Assembly (NCBI GenBank): GCA_037139415.1
Contig: JBAXGN010000004.1
Span: 1 to 64,000 of the forward strand
DNA length: 64,000 bases
Origin: Verrucomicrobiota bacterium
GTDB taxonomy: Bacteria > Verrucomicrobiota > Verrucomicrobiia > Limisphaerales > Fontisphaeraceae
Direction of reading: 5' to 3'
Part shown: positions 7,669 through 15,992 of the stretch, piece by piece
Numbering within the stretch: position 1 is the stretch's first letter
Layout of the letters: every line of letters starts with the position of its first letter
Translations under genes and position numbers: made by a program
Notes under the pieces: generated by a model
Database searches by the model: none
The model's input: the letters and a program-made list of their open reading frames with translations, nothing else
Told to the model about the DNA's origin: nothing

Positions 7669-9036
7669 ATGAAGTTGTTTCATAACGGTGTGCTGCCGGC
7701 CCTGTTGGTGTGGATGGGTGCGCTGGCTGCCGTAGCCGCAGCCAGCCAGACTAATGATATGCTCTGGCTGGACGGCGGCGAGCGTTTGCGCGGCGAACTG
7801 CTGGGCATTCGCCCGGATCAGACCGTTGTGTGGCGGCACCCGGAAATCGCCGAGGAGCTGACTTTTCCACTCACTTCCGTTCTCAAGGTGCGCTTGGGCG
7901 CGCGGCCGATTCCGGAAACACGGGCCACGAACGCCTGCATCGTGCGGTTTACCAACCGGGATGAAATTGAGGCCGAAGTGATCGGGATTGACGACACCAA
8001 CCTGGTCTTGAACACCTGGTTTGCGGGGCGCTTCCAAGTGCCGCGCGGGTTGGTGGATTGCGTGCAGCCGATCGTGGACAACCCGCGAATCGTCTTTGAA
8101 GGCCCCACGGGGCTGGAGGGCTGGACGCTGGGTAACTCCGCCATTCCGGGTGTGGAATCCAACGCGTGGGTCTATAGCCAGGGCGCGCTGGTGGCGGTTT
8201 CCTCTGGCTCCATTGCCCGCGACGTGAAATTGCCGAATCTGGCCTGCCTGGATTTTGACATCGCCTGGGCCAACTATTTGCAGATTGCCATTGCGCTGTA
8301 CGCTGATTCCCTGCAACCGGTGAACCTGGCCACCAAGGATGAGGCCCCGGAATTTGGCGGTTTCTACAGTCTCCAACTCAATGCCAACACGGTCAACATT
8401 CTGGCGGTCAAAAAAGGCGCGCCGCTCAACAGTCTCGGTATGGGGATTGTTCCCGGAATGGAAAGCAAGACCTCCGCGCATGTCACCGTCCGTGCCAGCC
8501 GGCCGGACCGCGCCGTCTATCTCTACCTGGATGGCGTGTTGGCCAAGGAATGGCGCGATCCGGTGGACACGCTGGGTCAAGGGACCTGCCTGCGCATTGT
8601 GAACCAAGTGCCTAATCCCTTCAAACTCAGCAACCTGGTCATCTCGGAATGGGATGGCCGCATGGACATGCAATCGCCCGGCAACCAGAATGCTGCGCTG
8701 GATTTCGTGCGCCTGTTGAATCGGGATACCGTCTCGGCCAACGTGATCGGCCTGCACGGCGGCAACGTGGTGATCTCGAACGCCACGGGACGGCTGGAGA
8801 TTCCCTTGCAGCGCATTGAACAGATTCACTTTAGCCAGCAGGGGCGATCGTTGGCCAGGAACGCTGGCGGCGAATGCACTGCCCTGTTTGCTCGGCGCGG
8901 TCGGCTGCTGCTCAAAGTGCAGAGCTGGGAGAAACAGCAGGTCGTCGCCCTCAACCCCAACCTGGGCAAAATCCAGTTGGACGCCGCCGCCCTGCGAATG
9001 TTGGAACTGAAGACGCCCGCGCCCGAGGTGCGGTAG
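7669..9036 (+). CDS. Secreted protein with four small beta repeats around a Lamin-G-like domain
   Basis: A 455-residue protein with a signal peptide (hydrophobic core ending AAVAAAS). Two roughly 50-residue repeats at the N terminus and two at the C terminus share the pattern hydrophobic-strand, D/E, IG-D-x-N-L-V-L, G, F-x-P-L-x-x-I, resembling small Sm-like or SHD1-like barrels. Examples are NRDEIEAEVIGIDDTNLVL and NRDTVSANVIGLHGGNVVI. Between them, about residues 145-320, is a concanavalin/Lamin-G-like segment (EGWTLGN, LYLDGVLAKEW). No catalytic site is visible; a binding or structural role outside the inner membrane is likely. The exact function is unknown. It is divergent from the oligopeptidase gene. 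Confidence 0.75.
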   Translation: MKLFHNGVLPALLVWMGALAAVAAASQTNDMLWLDGGERLRGELLGIRPDQTVVWRHPEIAEELTFPLTSVLKVRLGARPIPETRATNACIVRFTNRDEIEAEVIGIDDTNLVLNTWFAGRFQVPRGLVDCVQPIVDNPRIVFEGPTGLEGWTLGNSAIPGVESNAWVYSQGALVAVSSGSIARDVKLPNLACLDFDIAWANYLQIAIALYADSLQPVNLATKDEAPEFGGFYSLQLNANTVNILAVKKGAPLNSLGMGIVPGMESKTSAHVTVRASRPDRAVYLYLDGVLAKEWRDPVDTLGQGTCLRIVNQVPNPFKLSNLVISEWDGRMDMQSPGNQNAALDFVRLLNRDTVSANVIGLHGGNVVISNATGRLEIPLQRIEQIHFSQQGRSLARNAGGECTALFARRGRLLLKVQSWEKQQVVALNPNLGKIQLDAAALRMLELKTPAPEVR

Positions 9037-9128
9037 ACGTCGCGCCCGGTTGTGGGTTCCGTCTTTTCCAGATGAGTTAAACCGGTCTTGCCACGCCGCT
9101 TAAGGCGGGGCACCATGGCGGGACTATC

Positions 9129-10406
9129 ATGGAACGATTAATTGGTTTGATTGGGATCGGGTTGATTTTCGGCACGGCGTACTGGATGTCCAGTAATCGC
9201 AAAGCCATCAATTACCGGCTGGTGTTCAGCGGCATGTTGTTGCAAGTGTTGCTGGCGGTCTTCATTTTAAAAGTGCCGCTCGGGCAGAAGTTATTTGCGG
9301 TGCTGGGCGCGATTGTCACCAAGCTGCTGGATTATTCCAAGGAGGGTGGACGGTTTGTCTTCGGCATCTTCGGCAACGATGCCGCCTTGAACAAGGTGTT
9401 TGGGGACGGGGCCGGAGTGGTGTTCACCATCATGCTGTTGCCCACCATTATTTTTGTGTGCGTGCTCACGTCGGTGCTGTATCACTTGGGGATCATGCAG
9501 CGGGTGGTGGCGTTTTTTGCGCGGCTCATGCATGCCGCGATGCGGGTTAGCGGCAGCGAATCCCTATCGAATGTTTCCAGTACGTTTGTCGGGCAGGTGG
9601 AGGCGCAGATTATGATTCAGCCTTATTTGCGAGGCATGACGCAGTCCGAATTGCTGGCGTCCATGACCGGCAGCATGGCGTGCATTGCGGGCGGGGTAAT
9701 GGCGGTGTACATCGGCATGGGGGTGAAGGCCGAATATCTGCTGGCCGCCAGTGTCATGGCGGCGCCGGCGGCATTGGTCATCGCCAAAATCGTCATGCCC
9801 GAAACCCAAGCGTCGGAAACCAAGGGGCTGGTGAAAATCGAAATCAAGCAGACGCATGTCAACCTGCTGGATGCGATTGCCCATGGCGCAGGCAGCGGGA
9901 TGCGCGTGTCACTGAATGTCGTCGCGATGCTGATTGGTTTCATTGCCTTGATCGCGCTCATGGATGGGGTGCTGGGGCTCGTCGGGCGTTCGCTGGCGGC
10001 CCATCAGCATCTTTCGCTCGCGTTTATTGGCGTGGACTTGCAAACCCTGAGCCTGAAGCAAATCTTTGGGGCGCTCTTTTCCACCATCGCGTTTGTGCTG
10101 GGGGTGCCCGGCAGTGATTCGTTGCAAGTGGGCTCTTTGATGGGCACCAAGTTTGTGGTGAACGAGTTCGTGGCGTACAGCCACATGACTGCCATTAAGG
10201 CTTCGCTCTCCCCCAAGGCCCTGGTGATCGCCAGCTTTGCCCTCTGCGGTTTCGCCAACTTAAGCTCCATTGCCATTCAGATTGGCGGCATTGGCGAATT
10301 GGCCCCCGAACGCCGGCATGATCTCGCGCGGCTTGGTTTCAAGGCCATGATTTGCGGCACCCTCACGAACTACCTCTCCGCCGCCATCGCCGGGATTTTG
10401 ATGTAA
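9129..10406 (+). CDS. Concentrative nucleoside transporter (CNT/NupC family)
   Basis: A 425-residue inner-membrane symporter that takes up nucleosides with H+ or Na+. The three Pfam parts are in order: the N-terminal segment (GMLLQVLLAVFILK), the Gate domain, and the C-terminal segment. Family motifs are visible: FVGQVEAQIMIQPYL (usual G-Q-x-E-A-P), NEFVAY and the signature ALCGFANLSSIAIQIGGIG near the C terminus. The usual PLLV after GQxEA is replaced by IMIQ, so substrate preference may differ. It stands alone and converges with the kinase gene 11 bases downstream. Confidence 0.94.
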   Translation: MERLIGLIGIGLIFGTAYWMSSNRKAINYRLVFSGMLLQVLLAVFILKVPLGQKLFAVLGAIVTKLLDYSKEGGRFVFGIFGNDAALNKVFGDGAGVVFTIMLLPTIIFVCVLTSVLYHLGIMQRVVAFFARLMHAAMRVSGSESLSNVSSTFVGQVEAQIMIQPYLRGMTQSELLASMTGSMACIAGGVMAVYIGMGVKAEYLLAASVMAAPAALVIAKIVMPETQASETKGLVKIEIKQTHVNLLDAIAHGAGSGMRVSLNVVAMLIGFIALIALMDGVLGLVGRSLAAHQHLSLAFIGVDLQTLSLKQIFGALFSTIAFVLGVPGSDSLQVGSLMGTKFVVNEFVAYSHMTAIKASLSPKALVIASFALCGFANLSSIAIQIGGIGELAPERRHDLARLGFKAMICGTLTNYLSAAIAGILM

Positions 10407-10417
10407 CCGGGTGGACT

Positions 10418-11860
10418 TTATTTCCGGTGCAACATTCCCAACAGGCCCAGCAAGGCCATGATGGAGCCCAATACCATGCCACTCAGTGCCGCCCAGCGGC
10501 TGTTGTCCTTGGTATCCGCCCGCATCCAGCCAAAGACCCCGCAGCCCACGGCAGGCAACCCGAGCAACAGGTGCAGAAATGGGTTGGGCAGAAACGCCAG
10601 GATGGCCAGTGCGGCGGAAGCCCAGCCGAAGATATTGAATCCCGCCTCTTCCTCCGGCAGTTTAACCTGCTGCTTGCTGGTTGTGGCGATGATAGTGGAG
10701 GATTGCAGCGATTGGGTTTTGACCTCGCTGCCCGCGCCCCGATAGGCCGAGGGCGCTTGGGTTGCGGTATAGGCGCTGGCGGAACGTGTGCCGGATGGTG
10801 CCGGGCGGGTTCCAGGACTGGGCCGGGTTCCCATGCTCGGACGGGTTCCTGGACTCGGGCGCGTACCAGGCCGGCTGCCGGGGGTTTCCGGCGCACTGGC
10901 TTTAAGCCAATCCGGCGCGGCTGCCGGGGGCGGAGGCAAGGGAGCGGGTTCCGGCAGAGTGCCATTTGCCAGGGCGGTGAGCGTATCTTCGAACGCCGGC
11001 ACTTGCGCAATCGGCCAGATGCAGGCGCGTTCCAACACGGCCGTTAGCTTCTGCACCTGCGGGTCCGGGCTTTGTTTCAGGCGCTGAAAGACAATGGAGT
11101 TGCGGGGATCCTTATAATCATTGGACAACATGAGCAGGTTGTCACCGGTATTAAATTTCTGCCACAGCGCGGGTTCCTTGGCCAGCGCCAGAAAGCTGGT
11201 GTAGATGACCAGCGCTGCAAAGTTATCGAGATTCAGGTCGTAGTTATCCGGAGTGCGACGCGGATGCTGGTAATTGGCATGTCCTAGTTCCGGGCTGCGG
11301 CTTTGCCCAAAGGGCGGCACATACATGCCGTCGTAATCCACCAGTACAAATTGGCCGTCGGGCGAACACATCACGTTGCCATGTTGCAGGTCGCAATGGG
11401 CAATCTGGTTGGTGCTCAGTTCCTTGACCAGTTCATGCCATTGTTGGGCCAGGCGCAACATGGTTTCCGGCTCGTTGACGTGGTCTTCCACGTACATGTG
11501 CATCGGCGTGCCCTTGACCCAATCCATTTTCACGATGGGATACCATTCACCGCGGACCCGGATGCCGCGCAGGAGAAAATCGAATCCGACCAAGTGTTTG
11601 AGGGGGACAGACTGCAAGTGGCGCGTCAACATGCCGTAACGCACCTGTTGGTTGGTCACCTGGCGCACAAAGCAACGGATGGCGTAATGCTTGCCATCCG
11701 TGGTGTTCAACTCGTACACGCTGGCGAAATTACCGGACATCACGCGGGGCATCCCTAGCATGTCGCTGACCACAGTCGCGGTTTTCAACTCCTCCTCGCC
11801 GAAACAACTCGCCGGGTTTTGGATAGCGTCCTGGTAGTCAGTATGGTTAGGCCAGTTCAT
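10418..11860 (-). CDS. Membrane-anchored protein kinase of a vWA/PP2C/kinase triad
   Basis: A 480-residue Ser/Thr-kinase-like protein. The kinase-like domain covers about residues 25-290. SGNFASVYEL is the glycine-loop equivalent, HCDLQHGNV (about residue 155) is the catalytic loop with Asp and Asn, and VDYDGM takes the place of DFG. A Pro-rich linker with GTRP repeats follows (about 310-385), then a C-terminal membrane domain with at least two helices. The start at 11860 lies 5 bases after the PP2C stop. With the PP2C and vWA genes it forms a set like E. coli yegI-yegK-yegL. Known members often carry a C-terminal zinc ribbon; here a membrane anchor takes its place. Confidence 0.82.
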   Translation of the reverse strand: MNWPNHTDYQDAIQNPASCFGEEELKTATVVSDMLGMPRVMSGNFASVYELNTTDGKHYAIRCFVRQVTNQQVRYGMLTRHLQSVPLKHLVGFDFLLRGIRVRGEWYPIVKMDWVKGTPMHMYVEDHVNEPETMLRLAQQWHELVKELSTNQIAHCDLQHGNVMCSPDGQFVLVDYDGMYVPPFGQSRSPELGHANYQHPRRTPDNYDLNLDNFAALVIYTSFLALAKEPALWQKFNTGDNLLMLSNDYKDPRNSIVFQRLKQSPDPQVQKLTAVLERACIWPIAQVPAFEDTLTALANGTLPEPAPLPPPPAAAPDWLKASAPETPGSRPGTRPSPGTRPSMGTRPSPGTRPAPSGTRSASAYTATQAPSAYRGAGSEVKTQSLQSSTIIATTSKQQVKLPEEEAGFNIFGWASAALAILAFLPNPFLHLLLGLPAVGCGVFGWMRADTKDNSRWAALSGMVLGSIMALLGLLGMLHRK

Positions 11861-11865
11861 GCCGG

Positions 11866-12672
11866 TTATCGTGTTTGTTTGGTTTTGGTGGCCGCAGGTT
11901 TCCACTCGAGCATGAGCAGGGTGGTGTCGTCATTGCGCATGGATTGGTTGTCGCGTTGGGCGGCGACCAGGGTGGCAAAATCGGCTTCTGATTTCAGACC
12001 GCGCAGGAGATCCCAAGGCGGTTGTCCGGCTTCGTTATTGGCCAGAATCCATTTGGCCAGCGCATCGGTGGCCAGGAAAAAGGTCTCGCCCGGATGACAG
12101 ATGCCGTTGGCAGCCCGGATATCCTTCAAGGCCGACATGTTATTGATGACATTGCTGGCCAGCAGGATGGGGCGGCTGTTGAACTGTTCGGATTTATCGA
12201 GCGGGAAACTGCAGAGCAGCGATTGCTCACGCACATGAAAGAGGCAGGTGTCCCCCACCGCAAAGGCGTTCCAGGTCATTTCATCGGCGGGCAGACTGCG
12301 GGAAAAGACCCGTTGCCAGACCGTTTCGGTGCCACCGAATTCCAGTCCGAGCAGGGTCGCGAAAGCCCCTTTCTTGGCTTTTTCCTCCGCAAACCACGGG
12401 AGCGCGGCCCAGTTAATGCCTGACCGCCATTCTTCTTGCAGCGGGAGAATCCAGAGTTGGGTGGCATCCTCAGAGGGGGGCACGCCAAACGGCGGGTCAA
12501 GGACAAACTGTTTGACCAGGCTTTGCGCCCAGCGGTCTGCAAACGCCGATTCCGTGGCACCGTCTGCCAACGCCACACGCCGTTGTTCGAGCGAGAAGTC
12601 GAAGGCGTCTTCGCACTCGTCCATCGTGTTGCCCTTTTTGGGCAGCCTAAAAGCAGTGATGGATGCCTCCAC
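11866..12672 (-). CDS. PP2C-type protein phosphatase of the triad
   Basis: A 268-residue protein phosphatase with PP2C-fold motifs: NTMDECEDAF near the N terminus (metal-binding Asp), ALADGATES (the DGxG-like motif), FAVGDTCLF and NDDTTLLML near the C terminus (last metal Asp). It should remove phosphates placed by the neighbouring kinase, probably on the vWA protein or its partners. It starts with GTG 12 bases after the vWA gene, and an AAGGA sequence upstream can serve as ribosome site. It is cytoplasmic, with no signal or membrane segment. Confidence 0.82.
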   Translation of the reverse strand: MEASITAFRLPKKGNTMDECEDAFDFSLEQRRVALADGATESAFADRWAQSLVKQFVLDPPFGVPPSEDATQLWILPLQEEWRSGINWAALPWFAEEKAKKGAFATLLGLEFGGTETVWQRVFSRSLPADEMTWNAFAVGDTCLFHVREQSLLCSFPLDKSEQFNSRPILLASNVINNMSALKDIRAANGICHPGETFFLATDALAKWILANNEAGQPPWDLLRGLKSEADFATLVAAQRDNQSMRNDDTTLLMLEWKPAATKTKQTR

Positions 12673-12684
12673 GCAGCGTATTCC

Positions 12685-13521
12685 TTAACGCATGTTGCTC
12701 GAACGCGTGCCGATATCGAGGAAGCGGATCAGTTCCACCAGGTCGGCATTAAAGGCGAAACCGCGGGCTTCGTCTCCCAACTCAAAACCTTCCGCGCGTG
12801 CCATGTCCCGCATGGTGGGCGGCAGAAAACTGGAGATGGAAAAGAGCACTTTGGCAAAATCATCCGGCAACCCTTCGTCGGTGTCTGGAAAGACGATTGG
12901 TTGCAACGGTTTGCTGGAAATATGGCAGTTCAGCAGCAGCACGTTTCCGTCATCGGTTGCCAGGCTGCACAGTTCTTCGGCCTGAGGCACCGGGCCGGAG
13001 TCGGTGGCTTCACCGTCGCTGATGTTGATGACGATGGGCGGGAAGGAGGCTTTACGGCGTTGCACCCATTCGGAGAGCAGCTTGTGGGCCATGGTCAACG
13101 CGCCGCCCATTGGGGTGATGCCTTTGGCGGTGGGTTCAAACCAAAGCGGGAATTTGACTTTTTGCTCGATCAGACCTCCCATGCCGTCGTCGGTCTTCTT
13201 GATGCGCTCATCGATGCGGGCGGGGGAACTAGCCACTTCGGCAATGGGGACCAGATCGCGTCCGGCGAGCGGGCCACTGAAGGCGGGTGCCACGGTGCTG
13301 CCGTAGCCAATCACTGCCACCTCGTAGAAGTTACGCACCCCGTCGCCGCGGGCGCACTTAATGATCAGGTTGTGCAGCAGACGGTTGATGGCGTCGGCCA
13401 CGCTGTCGCACTTCCGTTTGTTTTCACTCCCGGAAATCGGCTCCACCATGGAACCTGATTGGTCAATTAAAAATACAAAACAACTGGGATTGGCCCGGCT
13501 GATTTCGGCTGAATAAGGCAT
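12685..13521 (-). CDS. von Willebrand factor A domain protein, TerY/YegL-like
   Basis: A 278-residue vWA protein. The metal-ion-dependent adhesion site is intact: DQSGSM (residues 19-24), a conserved Thr in GITPMGGAL and Asp in NISDGEATD. It resembles TerY/YegL, the phosphorylated vWA partner in TerY-P triads, where vWA, PP2C and kinase genes go together (Ter-dependent stress systems described by Anantharaman, Iyer and Aravind). It is the first gene of the three-gene run. AAGGA 10 bases before the ATG is a good ribosome site. No TerC/TerD genes are visible nearby. Confidence 0.85.
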   Translation of the reverse strand: MPYSAEISRANPSCFVFLIDQSGSMVEPISGSENKRKCDSVADAINRLLHNLIIKCARGDGVRNFYEVAVIGYGSTVAPAFSGPLAGRDLVPIAEVASSPARIDERIKKTDDGMGGLIEQKVKFPLWFEPTAKGITPMGGALTMAHKLLSEWVQRRKASFPPIVINISDGEATDSGPVPQAEELCSLATDDGNVLLLNCHISSKPLQPIVFPDTDEGLPDDFAKVLFSISSFLPPTMRDMARAEGFELGDEARGFAFNADLVELIRFLDIGTRSSNMR

Positions 13522-13696
13522 ATAGCGTTGTCCTTTTCAAGGGGTCAGCGTCATTACTTCGATGGGAGAGTTTTCCCCCGATGTTCTTTGCATACAGCCC
13601 ATAGGGGAAACAGATAGCCCCAATGCGGGATAAAATCAATGGAATATTTTGGTGATTTATCGACCTCTGCGTCAGAGGGATGGTTCGATGATGAGG

Positions 13697-14383
13697 TTAG
13701 CATATTTTTTCCGCAATAATCCGGGCAAAAGCTCTGGTTACATTATGCATTCCGATCTTGCCCTCAACGACTTGCAGCAGGCCGGCCTGGCGATAAAAGG
13801 CCAGCAACGGTTCCGTTTGTTGGTGGAAAGTGGCCAGGCGGGCCCGGACGGTTTCCGGACGATCATCCGAACGTTGGTACAGTTCATCGCCACAAATATC
13901 ACAGATGCCGGTCTGGCGCGGCGGTTTGGCGCTGAGGTTATAAGGCGTCTGGCAATGGCGGCAGATAAAACGTTCCGCTAATCGTTGGACGATTTCTTCA
14001 TCGCTGACCTGGATGTTGAGCACCGCGCACAATTGCATCTCCAACTCCTTGAGGATTGCATTCAACGCTTCCGCCTGCGCGAGGGTTCGGGGGAAACCGT
14101 CGAGCAGAAAACCGATGCAATTATCGCCCTGCTGGAGGCGTTGTTTCAGCATTTCATCCGTGACCGAATCCGGCACCAACCCGCCGCGCTCGATGTAAGT
14201 GCGCGCGAGCTTGCCCAGTTCAGAACCGCGCTTAAGATGTTCCCGAAAAAGGTCGCCGGTGGCGACATGGTGCATGTTGAAAAAATCGCACAGAGCCTCC
14301 GCTTGGGTGCCCTTACCCGAACCGGGTGCTCCTATGAGCAGGAAAACCCGGTTTGCCTTCAGATGTTTCAAGCTGTCGCTCAT
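13697..14383 (-). CDS. adk: Adenylate kinase
   Basis: A 228-residue nucleoside monophosphate kinase that converts ATP plus AMP to two ADP in the cytoplasm. GAPGSGKGTQ is the P-loop, DGFPRT the AMP-binding signature, and the LID domain carries a four-cysteine zinc site (CRHC and CDIC). The N-terminal extension of the longer frame to 14521 has no family character, so the ATG at 14383 is used; the few residues before the P-loop (KANRVFLLIG) are typical. It is transcribed alone, with a gene-free 200 bases upstream. Confidence 0.95.
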   Translation of the reverse strand: MSDSLKHLKANRVFLLIGAPGSGKGTQAEALCDFFNMHHVATGDLFREHLKRGSELGKLARTYIERGGLVPDSVTDEMLKQRLQQGDNCIGFLLDGFPRTLAQAEALNAILKELEMQLCAVLNIQVSDEEIVQRLAERFICRHCQTPYNLSAKPPRQTGICDICGDELYQRSDDRPETVRARLATFHQQTEPLLAFYRQAGLLQVVEGKIGMHNVTRAFARIIAEKIC

Positions 14384-14584
14384 CACTGTGCCAATCAGGA
14401 CGGCATGGTTCTCCTCGTCGCTGACTGAGTCATTCTTATAAGCATTTCCCGGACACAAATGCAAACCCTTTTTCGGTTTTTCGAGACTCATTGCAAATTG
14501 GGGAAACGGACTCAATGGCACGCGAAAGTGGGTAAAATTAATTTATTGATACTCTCAACTTTCCCCCTGCCGGAGTGACACGTT

Positions 14585-15721
14585 TTAACTGTTATTTTCC
14601 AGCATGGTGTCGGGATCAAGCCCGATGCTTTGACACCAGGCGCGGTAGGCAATGGGCGAAATTTCCGAGGGTTTGATTTCACTGCGCCCGCCCCAGAAGA
14701 CATTGGTGTAGCTGAAAGAAATGCCCGCGTCCTTCAGGTGCTGGTCAATGGCCGCCTTGTGCGCCAGCACCGTGGCTTTATCCGTGCCGTGCACCACGCC
14801 CATGATATTCACACCGCGAAACTCCGGCCCGGCAGGCCGCCAGTAGGCGTGAGTCATGATATGGTGGCGGCCCACTTCCTGGCCGGCTTCGACCTCTTGT
14901 CCCGGAGCAACCGCCCAATGAAACAGGGCGTTAAACCGCGTCACCCGTTCGCCGTCCGTCAGCGGTTTGACGTGTTCCAGAAAGGTGGAAAACCGGCCGA
15001 TGATTTTCCGATGATTCAAGTTTTCCGCCACCTGATAAAAGGTAGCCAGGGAAACCCCAGCCTCCTGGGCACGGCCAAGCCAGTGATCCAACACTACTTC
15101 CTGCGGCAGGAGTTCGCGTTTGAGGGCGACGAGGACTTTCCATTCCAAATCACTCAGGCGGGCAACGGAAACATCAGCCGGTTCGGCGGGCACGTCGGCC
15201 CGGCTGCCCAGTTCCAGCGTGCGCCGGCGCACATGGCCTACCCCCAACACAAATACTTTGCGGGCCGGCAGCAGGCAATATCGCAACGCGCCGGAACGGG
15301 ACTTCAAATAGTCGGCATGTTTGCCAAGGGAATAGCCTTGCGGCACCTTGAGCGTCGTCCATAACTTGAAGTGCGCGCCCGCCGCCGCCGGATCGGTGGA
15401 CCGCAACACGACATGACCGGAAAAGGGATCTTGCTGGAACATGAATTCAAAGGCAGCTTCCAAGCGAGCCTCGGGAACCTCCCACGCCACCAACGCCCCT
15501 TGGGCAAGATTGGTCGCCAACAGGGTTTGGCGCACCCGGCGAATGGTTCCGGCTTGCAGCATGGCACGGATTCGCTGCAATACCACCGTCACCCCCACCC
15601 CGGATTCCCGGGCAATCTGGTTCCACGGGTCCCGCTGGAACCCTTTCACCCGATCCTCACTGACCGCCAAAATGCGGGCGTTGATGGGATCACTCACCGC
15701 TACCGGCACATCGCTCATCAT
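14585..15721 (-). CDS. Two-module siroheme-decarboxylase-like (AhbA/AhbB, NirDLGH) protein
   Basis: A 378-residue protein made of two modules, each with a winged helix-turn-helix and an AsnC-type ligand domain. The first HTH includes PWNQIARESGVG and ends in GTIRRVRQT, close to the GxIRRxG motif of siroheme decarboxylases. The second HTH (about residues 190-255) is followed by a ligand domain with GVNIMGVVHG, like the YNxxxxxHG motif of that family. Related proteins decarboxylate siroheme in the alternative haem or haem d1 pathway, usually as AhbA plus AhbB heterodimers. Here both are fused, and no other haem gene is adjacent. A role as a regulator of the Lrp/AsnC type remains possible. Start MM at 15721 or 15718. 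Confidence 0.7.
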   Translation of the reverse strand: MMSDVPVAVSDPINARILAVSEDRVKGFQRDPWNQIARESGVGVTVVLQRIRAMLQAGTIRRVRQTLLATNLAQGALVAWEVPEARLEAAFEFMFQQDPFSGHVVLRSTDPAAAGAHFKLWTTLKVPQGYSLGKHADYLKSRSGALRYCLLPARKVFVLGVGHVRRRTLELGSRADVPAEPADVSVARLSDLEWKVLVALKRELLPQEVVLDHWLGRAQEAGVSLATFYQVAENLNHRKIIGRFSTFLEHVKPLTDGERVTRFNALFHWAVAPGQEVEAGQEVGRHHIMTHAYWRPAGPEFRGVNIMGVVHGTDKATVLAHKAAIDQHLKDAGISFSYTNVFWGGRSEIKPSEISPIAYRAWCQSIGLDPDTMLENNS

Positions 15722-15933
15722 GTGCGGAAGAATAGCACGGTTTGGTGCTGGTGCGACCGGGAAACACGAGGCGGCGCGGTTGCAGCCAATTAAATCCGAA
15801 ATCCAAGGACCGAAAATCGAAAGAACTCCGAACGCCGAATCCCGAAAACGGCAAACGCGCGCAGGCATAAAAATGGCAGGTAAACAATGCGGGCAGCAAC
15901 TTGCCCAAAAAAGGTGGGCGGCAGGTAAAAAAG

Positions 15934-15968
15934 AAAACCGGCTTCCGTTGACCACGGAAGCCGGTTTT
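15934..15968 (-). terminator. Rho-independent terminator of the Gfo/Idh/MocA gene
   Basis: A 15-base perfect stem (AAAACCGGCTTCCGT with its complement) around a 5-base loop lies 25 bases after the stop. On the minus strand a T-rich run follows. Confidence 0.9.
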
Positions 15969-15992
15969 GATGATTCCGATAAAATCGGCGTC

